64,000 bases of DNA from Rhodobacterales bacterium LSUCC0387 (GTDB taxonomy: Bacteria; Pseudomonadota; Alphaproteobacteria; Rhodobacterales; Rhodobacteraceae): NCBI GenBank assembly GCA_015689775.1, contig WVSR01000001.1:1303501-1367500 (forward strand), written 5' to 3'. The notes below the pieces were generated by a model. It was not told where the DNA came from. It did not search any database and worked only from the letters and a program-made list of their open reading frames with translations. A program made the position numbers and the translations under genes. This document shows positions 8,993 through 18,465 of the stretch, piece by piece (the stretch's first letter is position 1; each line of letters starts with the position of its first letter).

Positions 8993-9994
8993 ATGTCACC
9001 AATCATGCAAGCGGCATTGACCATCGTGATCGGGGTGGGGGGCTGCGTGGGTTATTTTTACCTCTCGAACCAAATTCTTGATCGCGTGCTGTTTCCTGCG
9101 CGCGGGGCAAATGCGGGGCGCAATATCAATCGCGCCAATGCGATACGCCCGTGGCTTTTTCTATTTCCCGCTATTTTCGCGCTTGCGCTTTATCTGGCGT
9201 ATCCCGTCTTTGAAACACTGCGCCTATCCTTGACTGACCGTAGCCTTGGTGGCGCCTTTGTTGGGCTTGAGAATTACGCGCGCATGACGGATGACCCCAA
9301 GTTTTGGGAGGCGTTGCGCAACAATTTCCTGTGGCTTTTGATTGTGCCTGCGGCCTCGACTGCCTTTGGCTTGTTGGCGGCGCAGCTGACAGATCGGATC
9401 CGTTGGGGGAATATCGCGAAATCCCTGATCTTTATGCCGATGGCGATTTCATTTGTTGGCGCGGCGGTGATTTTCAAATTGGTCTATGATGCCCGCCCCG
9501 AGGATGTGGCACAGATCGGGATTCTTAACGCCGTTTATTTGCAGCTTTGCGGCGATAGCCCAATCACTTGGCTGACTGTGCCCTTTTGGAACAATATTTT
9601 TCTGATCATTGTTTTGATTTGGATTCAGACAGGCTTTGCCATGGTGATCCTATCCGCGGCTTTGCGCGGTATTCCTGAGGAAACCATTGAGGCCGCCATT
9701 GTGGACGGGGCAAACCCGTTTCAAATTTTCTTCAAAATCAAAGTGCCGCAAATCGCGGGCACGATTGTTGTGGTTTGGACGACCATTACGATCGTGGTTC
9801 TCAAGGTGTTCGACATCGTTTTTGCGATGACCAATGGACAATGGGAAACCCAAGTTTTGGCCAATTACATGTATGACAAACTGTTCCGCGCCAATGATTG
9901 GGGCGTGGGTTCGGCGGCCGCCATGGTGATCATGATCTTGGTGCTGCCGATCCTTGTGTGGAACGTCTATAACGCCAGACGGGAGATGCGCTGA
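8993..9994 (+). CDS. aglF: Alpha-glucoside ABC transporter permease AglF
   Basis: 333-aa MalF-type inner-membrane permease. It has an extra N-terminal membrane segment (about residues 5-27), a second after the cytoplasmic NRANAIRPW stretch, and the core helices. The ATPase-docking EAA loop reads EETIEAAIVDGANPFQIF. I chose ATG 8993, preceded by GGGGGACG; the TTG at 8951 lies in the T-tract of the preceding hairpin and has no ribosome-binding site. Its stop overlaps the aglG start (TGATG), implying translational coupling. It forms the channel with AglG. Confidence 0.9.
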   Translation: MSPIMQAALTIVIGVGGCVGYFYLSNQILDRVLFPARGANAGRNINRANAIRPWLFLFPAIFALALYLAYPVFETLRLSLTDRSLGGAFVGLENYARMTDDPKFWEALRNNFLWLLIVPAASTAFGLLAAQLTDRIRWGNIAKSLIFMPMAISFVGAAVIFKLVYDARPEDVAQIGILNAVYLQLCGDSPITWLTVPFWNNIFLIIVLIWIQTGFAMVILSAALRGIPEETIEAAIVDGANPFQIFFKIKVPQIAGTIVVVWTTITIVVLKVFDIVFAMTNGQWETQVLANYMYDKLFRANDWGVGSAAAMVIMILVLPILVWNVYNARREMR

Positions 9995-11172
9995 TGGATC
10001 ATATTGCGGGGCGCAAATCGGGCCTATCATGGGCGGTGCATTTTTCGGCCTTAGCCCTTGTGATCGTATGGGTGCTGCCGACACTGGGGCTATTGGTGTC
10101 GTCCTTCCGCACAACGGATCAAATCCGCAGTTCGGGATGGTGGGCTGCGCTGTTTCCTGCGGTGCAAAACGAAACCTATCGCACCGCAGACCCTGACGAG
10201 GCGCGGGTGGATTTGGGCGATGGTATCTATCTCGTTTCTGGCAATATTTTTGTCGAGGGCGGGGCCGCCGCAAACCTTGATGAGATCGTCCGAGAGATCA
10301 GCGCGTGGGGCGCATCCTCGCGCGCGATTGATGCCTATCAACCCGATGAGGTCGCTGATCTGGGCGAGGGGGAAACCCTGACTGTCACGGCACGCGGCGA
10401 TTATGAATGGCGCGGCACTGCGGATCAGATTGAGGGGCGCGGTGCGCGGATTTTCGTGACTGTTTCTGCGCCCCCTGATTTCACCCTTGGTAATTATCAA
10501 AATGTTCTGTTCGACCCTTCGAACCGCGAGGGAATGTCAAAGGCGTTTTTCAATACGCTGACGGTGACAATCCCTGCAACGATTATTCCCATTTTGATCG
10601 CGGCTTTTGCGGCCTATGCCTTGGCGTGGATGGAGTTTCCTGGGCGGGCGCTGCTGATTGCGGCTGTTGTGGGGTTGTTGGTTGTGCCGCTGCAATTGGC
10701 GCTGATCCCACTGCTGAAGCTGCATAATGATATCGGTATTGGCAAAGGCTATTTGGGGGTTTGGTTGGCGCATACGGGTTTTGGTCTGCCCTTGGCGATT
10801 TACCTTTTGCGCAATTACATGGTGGGCCTGCCGCGCGAGGTGATTGAAAACGCGCGCGTGGATGGCGCGACCGAGTTTCAAATTTTCACGCGCATCATCC
10901 TGCCGCTGAGTTTTCCGGCTTTGGCGTCCTTTGCGATTTTCCAATTTCTTTGGACATGGAATGACCTTTTGGTCGCGATGGTGTTCTTGATCGACAGCTC
11001 GGGCGAAACCACTGTGATGACGCGGCAATTGGTCGAAATGATGGGCACACGCGGCGGCGATTGGGAAATATTGGCAACCTCTGCCTTTGTATCCATCGCG
11101 GTGCCTTTGGCGGTTTTCTTTTCTTTACAACGTTACTTGGTGCGTGGCCTTTTAGCTGGCTCTGTAAAATGA
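9994..11172 (+). CDS. aglG: Alpha-glucoside ABC transporter permease AglG
   Basis: 392-aa MalG-type permease. TM1 (about residues 10-32) is followed by an unusually long non-membrane segment (about 35-165) before the remaining helices. This extension is typical of AglG-like permeases and probably forms a periplasmic domain contacting AglE. The EAA loop is REVIENARVDGATEFQIF. The start codon overlaps the aglF stop. It pairs with AglF as the transport channel powered by AglK. Confidence 0.9.
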   Translation: MDHIAGRKSGLSWAVHFSALALVIVWVLPTLGLLVSSFRTTDQIRSSGWWAALFPAVQNETYRTADPDEARVDLGDGIYLVSGNIFVEGGAAANLDEIVREISAWGASSRAIDAYQPDEVADLGEGETLTVTARGDYEWRGTADQIEGRGARIFVTVSAPPDFTLGNYQNVLFDPSNREGMSKAFFNTLTVTIPATIIPILIAAFAAYALAWMEFPGRALLIAAVVGLLVVPLQLALIPLLKLHNDIGIGKGYLGVWLAHTGFGLPLAIYLLRNYMVGLPREVIENARVDGATEFQIFTRIILPLSFPALASFAIFQFLWTWNDLLVAMVFLIDSSGETTVMTRQLVEMMGTRGGDWEILATSAFVSIAVPLAVFFSLQRYLVRGLLAGSVK

Positions 11173-11181
11173 GAGATATAA

Positions 11182-12834
11182 ATGACAATCATGCCTGAAA
11201 TTAACCCCAACGATATCCTTGGCATTGATAAGGATTGGTGGCGTGGTGCGGTGATCTATCAGATCTACCCGCGCAGCTATCAAGACAGCAATGATGATGG
11301 GATTGGCGATCTGGCGGGGATCATTCACCGCCTTGATCATATCGCAAGCCTTGGGGTGGATGCGATTTGGATCTCGCCATTCTTTAAATCCCCCATGCTT
11401 GATTTCGGCTATGATGTCTCCGATTACCGCGATGTCGACCCGATGTTCGGGACATTGGCTGATTTCGATGCGTTGATTGAAAAGGCGCATAATCTGGGCC
11501 TGAAGGTTCTGATTGATTTGGTGCTGTCGCACAGCTCGGATCAGCATCCTTGGTTTATCGAAAGCCGCGAAACCCGCGACAATCCAAAAGCGGATTGGTA
11601 TGTGTGGGCCGATGCCAAGCCAGATGGCAGCCCCCCCAATAACTGGTTGTCAATTTTCGGCGGCAGCGCGTGGGAATGGTCGCCCGAGCGGATGCAATAT
11701 TACCTGCATAATTTCCTTGTCGAGCAGCCAGATTTGAACCTGCATAACCCAGATGTGCAGGATGCGCTTTTGGATGTGTGCCGCTTTTGGTTGGATCGGG
11801 GGGTTGATGGGTTCCGCCTTGATACGATCAATTTCTATTTCCATGACAAGCTGCTGCGCGATAATCCCGCGCTTGCGCCAGAGCGGCGGAATTTCACCAT
11901 CGCGCCTGAGGTGAACCCCTATAATTGGCAAGATCACCTTTATGACAAAAACCAACCCGAGAATTTGGATTTCTTGCGCCGTATGCGCGCGGTGATGGAC
12001 GAATACCCTGCTGCCACCGCCGTAGGCGAGGTGGGTGATGCGCAATATGGCCTTGAGATACAGTCACAATACACCTCAGGCGGTGATAAGGTGCATATGT
12101 GCTATAGCTTTGACTTCCTCTCAGGAGAGACGCCAAGCGCGGAAACCGTGGGCGCGGTCATTGAAAAGCAAGAGGCCAGCATTGGCGATGGTTGGGCCTG
12201 TTGGGCCTTTTCCAACCATGATGTGGTGCGCCACCCAACCCGTTGGAATTTGGATGAGGCAGGGCAGCGCGTCTTTGCGGCGCTTTTGTTGTCGCTGCGC
12301 GGTTCAGTTTGCCTGTATCAGGGCGAGGAATTGGGGCTGACCGAGGCCTATGTCGCCTTTGAAGAATTGCAGGATCCCTATGGCATCCGCTTTTGGCCAA
12401 AATTCAAGGGCCGTGATGGCTGTCGCACGCCGATCCCATGGGTCAGCGACAATCACAATGGCGGGTTTAGCCAAAGCAAGCCATGGCTGCCTGTCGCGGT
12501 GGAGCATTTGCAGCGCTCGGTCGAGGCGCAGGCCCGCCTTGAAGATAGCACTTTGGCCTTCTATCGCCACATGATCACTTTGCGGAAATCTTTGCCCGAA
12601 TTGGTCAAAGGGGAGTTTGAATTTGTCACCCATGCGCAAGATGTGGTCGCGTTCTGGCGCAGATATCAGGGGCGCGCGGTCTTTTGTGCGTTCAACCTCA
12701 GTGGCGAGATGCGCGAGCTGCCACTGCCTGCGGGTGCATATGACGATATTACCGCACCATTTCATGCAACTGTTGCAGCGGGCATGTTGACCTTGCCCGC
12801 CTATCAAGCATGGTTTGGCGCGCAGAACCGCTAA
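11182..12834 (+). CDS. aglA: Alpha-glucosidase, glycoside hydrolase family 13
   Basis: 550-aa GH13 enzyme hydrolysing alpha-1,4- or alpha-1,6-linked glucosides in the cytoplasm; no signal peptide. The TIM-barrel motifs are in order: region I DLVLSHSSDQH, nucleophile D214 in DGFRLDTINF, acid/base E283 in AVGEVGDA, and transition-state D347 in FSNHDVVR. It begins 9 bp after aglG and ends 34 bp before aglK, so import and hydrolysis are coexpressed. The N-terminal WWRGAVIYQIYPRSY is characteristic of oligo-1,6-/alpha-glucosidases. An in-frame ATG at 11191 is an alternative start. Confidence 0.95.
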   Translation: MTIMPEINPNDILGIDKDWWRGAVIYQIYPRSYQDSNDDGIGDLAGIIHRLDHIASLGVDAIWISPFFKSPMLDFGYDVSDYRDVDPMFGTLADFDALIEKAHNLGLKVLIDLVLSHSSDQHPWFIESRETRDNPKADWYVWADAKPDGSPPNNWLSIFGGSAWEWSPERMQYYLHNFLVEQPDLNLHNPDVQDALLDVCRFWLDRGVDGFRLDTINFYFHDKLLRDNPALAPERRNFTIAPEVNPYNWQDHLYDKNQPENLDFLRRMRAVMDEYPAATAVGEVGDAQYGLEIQSQYTSGGDKVHMCYSFDFLSGETPSAETVGAVIEKQEASIGDGWACWAFSNHDVVRHPTRWNLDEAGQRVFAALLLSLRGSVCLYQGEELGLTEAYVAFEELQDPYGIRFWPKFKGRDGCRTPIPWVSDNHNGGFSQSKPWLPVAVEHLQRSVEAQARLEDSTLAFYRHMITLRKSLPELVKGEFEFVTHAQDVVAFWRRYQGRAVFCAFNLSGEMRELPLPAGAYDDITAPFHATVAAGMLTLPAYQAWFGAQNR

Positions 12835-12868
12835 GGCGCGGCAAGGCTGTTCAAAAGGGGGGCTGAAG

Positions 12869-14002
12869 ATGACCGATTTGAAGCTGAGTGCTGTGGAAAA
12901 GGCCTATGGGAAGGTCAAGGTGCTGTCTGACATTGATCTTGAGATCAAGACGGGCGAATTGGTTGTTTTCGTTGGCCCCTCTGGCTGTGGGAAATCCACG
13001 CTGTTGCGCATGATCGCGGGGCTAGAGCGGATCACGGGCGGCACGTTGGAAATTGACGGGATGCGCGTCAATGATATGCCGCCCTCACAACGTGGGATTG
13101 CGATGGTGTTCCAATCCTATGCGCTTTATCCGCATATGAGCGTCTATGATAATATGGCCTTTTCCCTGCGGATTGCAGGGCAGGGGAAAGAGGCCATCGA
13201 CAAGGCCGTGCGTGCCGTTGCCGAGAAATTGCAGCTTGGCAGCTTGCTTGATCGCCTGCCCAAGGAATTGTCAGGCGGTCAGCGCCAGCGCGTGGCAATT
13301 GGCCGTGCCATCGTGCGCGACCCCAAAGTGTTCCTCTTTGATGAGCCTCTGTCGAACCTAGATGCGGCTTTGCGTGTGGCGACCCGTCTTGAAATTGCGC
13401 AGCTTAAAGAGGCGATGCCAGAAACCACCATGATCTATGTGACCCATGATCAGGTTGAAGCCATGACTTTGGCAAGCCGTATCGTGGTCTTGGCAGGGGG
13501 CGGTATTGCGCAGGTCGGTGCGCCGCTTGATCTCTACGAGCGGCCCAATTCCACATTCGTGGCGCGGTTTATCGGCAGCCCCGCGATGAACCTGCTCTCG
13601 GGCGAGGTGGTTGGCACAGGCAAAACCACCAAGATCCGCGCGGATCAAGGTGGCGGGATCATCACAGCCGCCATCCCGACCCAAAAGGGCGATGAAGGCA
13701 TGAAGGTTGAGATCGGCATCCGCCCCGAAGATTTTGTCGCCGCAGAAGGGGATGACTTCGCCTTTGAGGGGCGTGTCGGCATCACCGAGGCGCTTGGCGA
13801 AGTGACGCTTCTCTATTTCGACAGCAAAAGCAGCACGGGCGATGATCCTGTGATTGCAAAACTTTCGGGGATTCACCCCTCAAAGCTGGGGCAAGTGCTG
13901 CGACTGGGTGCAGCACCTGAGAAAATTCACCTTTTCCACAAGGGAATTTCGCTGCTTTATCGTGGCGACAAGGTGTTTTTGCCGAATGTAGCCCCGCATT
14001 GA
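12869..14002 (+). CDS. aglK: Alpha-glucoside ABC transporter ATP-binding protein AglK
   Basis: 377-aa MalK/UgpC-type ATPase. Walker A GPSGCGKST is at 36-44, signature LSGGQ at 134-138, Walker B VFLFDEP at 154-160, and a C-terminal TOBE/OB regulatory domain follows (about 240 to the end). It energises AglFG. ATG 12869 follows AAAAGGGGGGC. An upstream in-frame start inside aglA (12815) would add 18 residues not seen in the family, so I rejected it. Last gene of the agl operon. Confidence 0.94.
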   Translation: MTDLKLSAVEKAYGKVKVLSDIDLEIKTGELVVFVGPSGCGKSTLLRMIAGLERITGGTLEIDGMRVNDMPPSQRGIAMVFQSYALYPHMSVYDNMAFSLRIAGQGKEAIDKAVRAVAEKLQLGSLLDRLPKELSGGQRQRVAIGRAIVRDPKVFLFDEPLSNLDAALRVATRLEIAQLKEAMPETTMIYVTHDQVEAMTLASRIVVLAGGGIAQVGAPLDLYERPNSTFVARFIGSPAMNLLSGEVVGTGKTTKIRADQGGGIITAAIPTQKGDEGMKVEIGIRPEDFVAAEGDDFAFEGRVGITEALGEVTLLYFDSKSSTGDDPVIAKLSGIHPSKLGQVLRLGAAPEKIHLFHKGISLLYRGDKVFLPNVAPH

Positions 14003-14023
14003 GTGCGATTTCCCTCTGGCATA

Positions 14024-14035
14024 GTTAGCGCTAAC
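14024..14035. promoter_or_regulatory. LacI/GntR-type operator in the edd promoter
   Basis: GTTAGCGCTAAC is a perfect 12-bp palindrome with a central CG, lying just upstream of a near-consensus -10 (TATTAT, 14037-14042) and 39 bp before edd. A repressor here would occlude RNA polymerase. The sequence differs from the AAAGCGCTTT AglR sites outside the central AGCGCT, so a second LacI-family regulator (gluconate- or KDPG-responsive) is likely. That regulator is not in this window. Confidence 0.7.
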
Positions 14036-14073
14036 ATATTATAGCAAGCCTCAGAAGATGGAGGTTTTTGTCT

Positions 14074-15879
14074 ATGTCCCTGGATACCCGTATCGAAGCT
14101 GTCACCGCGCGGATTATTGCGCGCTCGCAAGGGCCGCGTAAGACCTATCTAGATCGGATGCGTGCAGCCGCCGCCGATGGCCCGCGCCGTGCGCATTTGA
14201 CCTGTGGCAATCAGGCCCATGCTTATGCGGCGATGGAGGGGGACAAGGATCCTTTGGTGGCGGCACGCGCGCCAAATCTTGGGATTGTGACCGCCTATAA
14301 CGATATGCTTTCCGCGCATAAGCCCTTTGAGAATTTCCCCGAACGGATCAAGGCCGCAGCGCGGGCCAACGGGGCCACGGCGCAGGTTGCGGGCGGTGTG
14401 CCTGCCATGTGCGATGGGGTCACCCAAGGGCAGGTGGGGATGGAGCTGAGCTTGTTCTCCCGCGATGTAATCGCCTTGGCTGCAGGTGTCGCGTTAAGCC
14501 ATAACACCTTTGACGCGGCAATTTATTTGGGCGTTTGTGATAAAATCGTTCCAGGTTTGGTGATTTCAGCGGCAACATTTGGCTATTTGCCATCCATCTT
14601 TTTGCCTGCAGGGCCAATGACCAGTGGCCTACCCAATGATGAAAAGGCGAAGGTGCGCCAGAAATTCGCCGCAGGCGAGGTCGGGCGCGAGGAATTGATG
14701 AAGGCCGAGATGGCCTCTTATCACGGGCCAGGCACCTGCACCTTTTACGGCACGGCCAATTCCAACCAAATGCTTATGGAGTTTATGGGTCTGCATTTGC
14801 CAGGTGCTAGTTTCGTGAACCCGCATACGCCCTTGCGCGATGCGTTGACCGATGCAGGTGTTGCGCAGGTGGCCAAGATCACCGCGCTTGGGGATCAGTA
14901 TCGCCCTGTTTGCGATATTCTGGATGAAAAGGCCTTTGTGAATGGTCTTGTGGGCTTGATGGCCACAGGCGGGTCGACCAATTTGGTCATCCATCTGGTC
15001 GCCATGGCCCGCGCGGCGGGTGTGATCCTAGAGCCGCAGGATTTCGCGGATATCTCTGCCGCAACGCCGCTGATGGCGCGGGTCTATCCCAATGGGTTGG
15101 CCGATGTGAACCATTTCCATGCCGCGGGTGGTTTGGGCTTTATGATTGGTGAATTGCTGGATGCGGGGTTGTTGCACCCCGACACCCAGACGGTGATGGG
15201 GCAGGGTTTGGCCCATTATACTCAAGAGCCAAAACTAAGCGACGGCGGGATGGTGTATCAGGCTGGGCCCAAGACCACGCTGAACGAAAAAATCCTGCGC
15301 CCTTCGAAGGATGCTTTCCAAAGCACAGGCGGGCTTGTGGCGCTTAAGGGCAATTTGGGCGAAGGCGTGATGAAGGTGTCTGCTGTCGCCCTTGAGCGTC
15401 AGATGATCGAGGCCCCCGCCGCAATTTTCCATGATCAAACCTCGGTCAAAGCGGCGTTTCAGTCAGGCGCATTGAACCGTGATGTTGTGGTCGTGGTGCG
15501 GTTCCAAGGGCCGAAGGCCAATGGGATGCCAGAATTGCACAACCTCACACCGATTTTGGCGGTCTTGCAGGATCGCGGCCATAAAGTGGCCTTGGTGACG
15601 GATGGCCGTATGTCGGGAGCATCGGGCAAAGTACCTGCCGCAATCCATATCAGCCCCGAGGCGCTGGATGGTGGTTTCCTTGCGCGGTTGCAGGAGGGGG
15701 ATATGATCCGCGTGGATGCAGCCAAAGGTGTTCTTGAGGCTCTGGTGCCTGATCTGGCGGATCGCGCCGCTGTCACACCTGATCTTAGCGTCAATGTTCA
15801 CGGGATTGGCCGTGAATTGTTTGAAATCTTCCGCGCCCATGCTGGCCCCGCTTCAAGTGGTGCTAGTGTTGTCGTGTGA
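14074..15879 (+). CDS. edd: Phosphogluconate dehydratase
   Basis: 601-aa IlvD/Edd-family [4Fe-4S] dehydratase converting 6-phosphogluconate to KDPG, the first dedicated Entner-Doudoroff step. Family stretches visible are [23 protein letters not shown] (cluster-ligand Cys), [11 protein letters not shown] and [18 protein letters not shown] 14074 has GATGGAGG upstream at good spacing; a TTG at 14068 is unlikely. It is transcribed from its own operator-controlled promoter, 71 bp after aglK, and is followed by eda (17-bp gap). Confidence 0.96.
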   Translation: MSLDTRIEAVTARIIARSQGPRKTYLDRMRAAAADGPRRAHLTCGNQAHAYAAMEGDKDPLVAARAPNLGIVTAYNDMLSAHKPFENFPERIKAAARANGATAQVAGGVPAMCDGVTQGQVGMELSLFSRDVIALAAGVALSHNTFDAAIYLGVCDKIVPGLVISAATFGYLPSIFLPAGPMTSGLPNDEKAKVRQKFAAGEVGREELMKAEMASYHGPGTCTFYGTANSNQMLMEFMGLHLPGASFVNPHTPLRDALTDAGVAQVAKITALGDQYRPVCDILDEKAFVNGLVGLMATGGSTNLVIHLVAMARAAGVILEPQDFADISAATPLMARVYPNGLADVNHFHAAGGLGFMIGELLDAGLLHPDTQTVMGQGLAHYTQEPKLSDGGMVYQAGPKTTLNEKILRPSKDAFQSTGGLVALKGNLGEGVMKVSAVALERQMIEAPAAIFHDQTSVKAAFQSGALNRDVVVVVRFQGPKANGMPELHNLTPILAVLQDRGHKVALVTDGRMSGASGKVPAAIHISPEALDGGFLARLQEGDMIRVDAAKGVLEALVPDLADRAAVTPDLSVNVHGIGRELFEIFRAHAGPASSGASVVV

Positions 15880-15896
15880 AAAAGGAAAGGGGTCCC

Positions 15897-16538
15897 ATGA
15901 CACCGCAAGAGCAATCCAAATTCGCGCGTGGCCTTGCGGCCCACGCCCCTATCATTCCAGTTTTGGTGATCGAGGATATCACCCATGCGGTGCCTTTGGC
16001 CGGTGCCTTGGTTGCGGGCGGTCTGCCCGTGCTTGAGGTCACATTGCGCAGCGCGTGTGCATTGGATGCGATCGCCGCCATGTCCGAGGTTGAGGGGGGC
16101 ATTGTGGGCGCAGGCACGATCTTGACACCTGCCGATATGAAGGCCGCAAAGGCCGCAGGAGCGCGTTTTGCGGTCAGTCCTGGCGCCACAGATCGCGTCT
16201 TGGTAGCGGCCGAAGATGAGGCGCTGCCGCTTCTTCCGGGGGCAGTCACCGCGTCTGAGGTGATGGCGCTTTATGAGCGGGGCTATGATATGCTCAAATT
16301 CTTCCCCGCCGAGGCGGTTGGGGGGGTGCCTGCGTTGAAATCCATCGGTGGGCCAATCCCGCAAGTGGCCTTTTGCCCCACGGGTGGGATCAGCCTTTCC
16401 AATGCGCAAAGCTATCTCAGCCTGTCCAATGTACTTTGCGCGGGCGGGTCTTGGGTTGCACCAAAGGCGGCTATGGCAGCGGGAGATTGGGAGACAATCA
16501 CCAGCCTTGCACGCGAAGCGGCGGCATTGTCCCGTTAA
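15897..16538 (+). CDS. eda: 2-dehydro-3-deoxyphosphogluconate (KDPG) aldolase
   Basis: 213-aa class I aldolase cleaving KDPG to pyruvate and glyceraldehyde-3-phosphate. Catalytic E47 lies in PVLEVTLRS and Schiff-base K134 in YDMLKFFPAE. FAVSPGAT (91-98) and LPGAVT bind phosphate and substrate. ATG 15897 follows AAAGGAAAGGGG; an in-frame GTG at 15876 overlapping the edd stop is less likely. Its stop overlaps that of the convergent YjbR-like gene. Confidence 0.95.
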   Translation: MTPQEQSKFARGLAAHAPIIPVLVIEDITHAVPLAGALVAGGLPVLEVTLRSACALDAIAAMSEVEGGIVGAGTILTPADMKAAKAAGARFAVSPGATDRVLVAAEDEALPLLPGAVTASEVMALYERGYDMLKFFPAEAVGGVPALKSIGGPIPQVAFCPTGGISLSNAQSYLSLSNVLCAGGSWVAPKAAMAAGDWETITSLAREAAALSR

Positions 16539-16903
16539 CCGGTGAATTGCGCCGCATCAAATGGCGGCAGGCTCGCTTGTTGGTTCGGGTTTAATTCTGC
16601 CCGAACCTGCGCATAGCTTTGCATAATATAGCGGCGCAGTTCATGGGGGCTTGTGTTGTGCCATTCGACCATCACCCAACCGCCGCTTTTGAGATAGGGG
16701 GCAGACACGGCCTTGCCTTGTTGGATCATTTTTTGCGCCTCTTGCGCAGATCTAGCGCGGATGGACACGCCCGTGCTGCCTTTGGTGTAAGCAGCAAACA
16801 TCTTCTCTGCCACCTTCCAGACATACACGTCTGGGCCAAAGGGGTCTGCCAGACGTGCACCAGGCAGAGATTTGCAATGGCGCTCGACAAACTCTTCAAA
16901 CAT
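16535..16903 (-). CDS. MmcQ/YjbR-family protein of unknown function
   Basis: 122-aa small protein with the YjbR fold pattern: an N-terminal helix with CKSLPGARLADPFGP, then VYVWKVAEKMFAAYTKG, a basic central strand pair, and the conserved GWVMVEWHNTSPHELRRYI near the C-terminus. The family is often labelled DNA-binding by structure, but no physiological role is established to my knowledge. Start taken at ATG 16903 to match family N-termini; an in-frame ATG at 16927 is possible. Neither has a good ribosome-binding site. It converges on eda with overlapping stops. Confidence 0.8.
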   Translation of the reverse strand: MFEEFVERHCKSLPGARLADPFGPDVYVWKVAEKMFAAYTKGSTGVSIRARSAQEAQKMIQQGKAVSAPYLKSGGWVMVEWHNTSPHELRRYIMQSYAQVRAELNPNQQASLPPFDAAQFTG

Positions 16904-17097
16904 GGCTCTAAAAATGTGCAATTTCATATCAAATGCAAGGAATTTATGCGGCCCGTGTATCAGGTGCGAGTGGCGTTGACGGGGACGGGCCCGCGAAGAG
17001 TTATTTTCAATTCCAAAACAACCTGATAGGGCAGTGGCGCTAATTCTGGTGTGGCCGCCGTGCTGTGTCAGGCTCAGGGAGAGGGGCAATTTAAGCG

Positions 17098-18465
17098 ATG
17101 GTTGAGATCAAGCTTCGCAATTCTATGACGCGCAAAATCGAGGTTTTCGCCCCGATTGATCTAACGAATCTGCGCCTCTATGTTTGCGGGCCAACTGTCT
17201 ATGATCGCGCCCATCTGGGAAATGCCCGACCTGCAATTGTCTTTGATGTGATGTATCGGCTGCTTTGCCATGTCTACGGCAGAGATCATGTCACCTATGT
17301 GCGCAACTTCACTGATGTGGATGACAAGATCAACGCGAAGGCGCGTGAAACAGGGCGCGCGATTGGCGAGATCACCGAGGAAACTATCGGATGGTATCAT
17401 GCGGATATGGATGCCATCGGCGTATGCCGCCCCACCCATGAGCCGCGTGCGACTGAATATATACCGCAGATGATCGCGATGATCGAAGATCTGATCGCCA
17501 AGGATCACGCTTATACGGCCGAGGGGCATGTGCTTTTTTCTGTTGCCTCTTATCCTGACTATGGCCGCCTGTCAGGGCGCACGGTCGAGGATATGATCGC
17601 AGGTGCGCGGGTTGAGGTGGCCCCATATAAGCGCGATGCGATGGATTTCGTGCTGTGGAAACCCTCGGGTGCGGACACACCCGGGTGGGACAGCCCATGG
17701 GGTTATGGCCGTCCGGGTTGGCACATTGAATGCTCAGCCATGAGCCAAGAATTGTTGGGGTCGCATTTCGATATCCATGGTGGCGGCAATGATCTGATGT
17801 TCCCGCATCATGAGAATGAAATCGCGCAAAGCTGCTGCGCCCATCAAGACGCGGGTTTTGCCAATATTTGGATGCATAATGAAATGCTTCAGGTCGAGGG
17901 TAAGAAAATGTCCAAATCCTTGGGCAATTTCTTCACTGTGCGCGATTTGCTGGATCAGGGCGTGCCGGGCGAGGTGATCCGCTTTGTGATGCTGTCCACG
18001 CATTATTCCAAGCCGATGGATTGGACAGCGAAGAAGACGGAAGAGGCCGAGAAAACGCTGCGCAAGTGGTATGCACAAGCCGCCGATGCGCCGCATGCCT
18101 CTGTGCCTGATGCAATACTTGTGGCCTTGTCTGACGATTTGAATACGCCTTTGGCAATTACGGCTTTGCATCAGATTTCGCACTCTAGAGATGGCGCATC
18201 CCTGCGGGCGGGCCTGTCGATTTTGGGTTTAGTATCTGACGGGATGCCTGATTGGGTGGCCACCCCTGATATTGATCTTTCGGCATTCGAGGCGCGGTTG
18301 TTGGCCGTGCGACAAGCCGCAGTTGAAACCAAAGATTTCGCGCCTGTTGATGCTCTAAAATCCGCCCTAACCGCTGCGGGAGTTGAGGTGCGCATGGGCA
18401 AGGAGGGGGTCGAGTTGGTCCCGACCGCGAATTTTGACCCTTCGAGGCTAGAGGGATTGTTATAA
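17098..18465 (+). CDS. cysS: Cysteinyl-tRNA synthetase
   Basis: 455-aa class I synthetase charging tRNA-Cys. The HIGH-type motif HLGNA is at 39-43 and KMSKS at 270-274. A zinc-ligand Cys lies in YVCGPTVYD (30), and [10 protein letters not shown] with [15 protein letters not shown] (Cys/His zinc site and substrate pocket) at 208-241. Normal length. Its TAA stop shares one base with the cimA ATG, so the two are cotranscribed. Confidence 0.97.
   Translation: MVEIKLRNSMTRKIEVFAPIDLTNLRLYVCGPTVYDRAHLGNARPAIVFDVMYRLLCHVYGRDHVTYVRNFTDVDDKINAKARETGRAIGEITEETIGWYHADMDAIGVCRPTHEPRATEYIPQMIAMIEDLIAKDHAYTAEGHVLFSVASYPDYGRLSGRTVEDMIAGARVEVAPYKRDAMDFVLWKPSGADTPGWDSPWGYGRPGWHIECSAMSQELLGSHFDIHGGGNDLMFPHHENEIAQSCCAHQDAGFANIWMHNEMLQVEGKKMSKSLGNFFTVRDLLDQGVPGEVIRFVMLSTHYSKPMDWTAKKTEEAEKTLRKWYAQAADAPHASVPDAILVALSDDLNTPLAITALHQISHSRDGASLRAGLSILGLVSDGMPDWVATPDIDLSAFEARLLAVRQAAVETKDFAPVDALKSALTAAGVEVRMGKEGVELVPTANFDPSRLEGLL

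Noticed and set aside
7974-9002. 342-codon antisense ORF opposite aglE
   Set aside because: Composition-driven shadow frame; Cys/His/Arg-rich with no domain, opposite a clear binding-protein gene.
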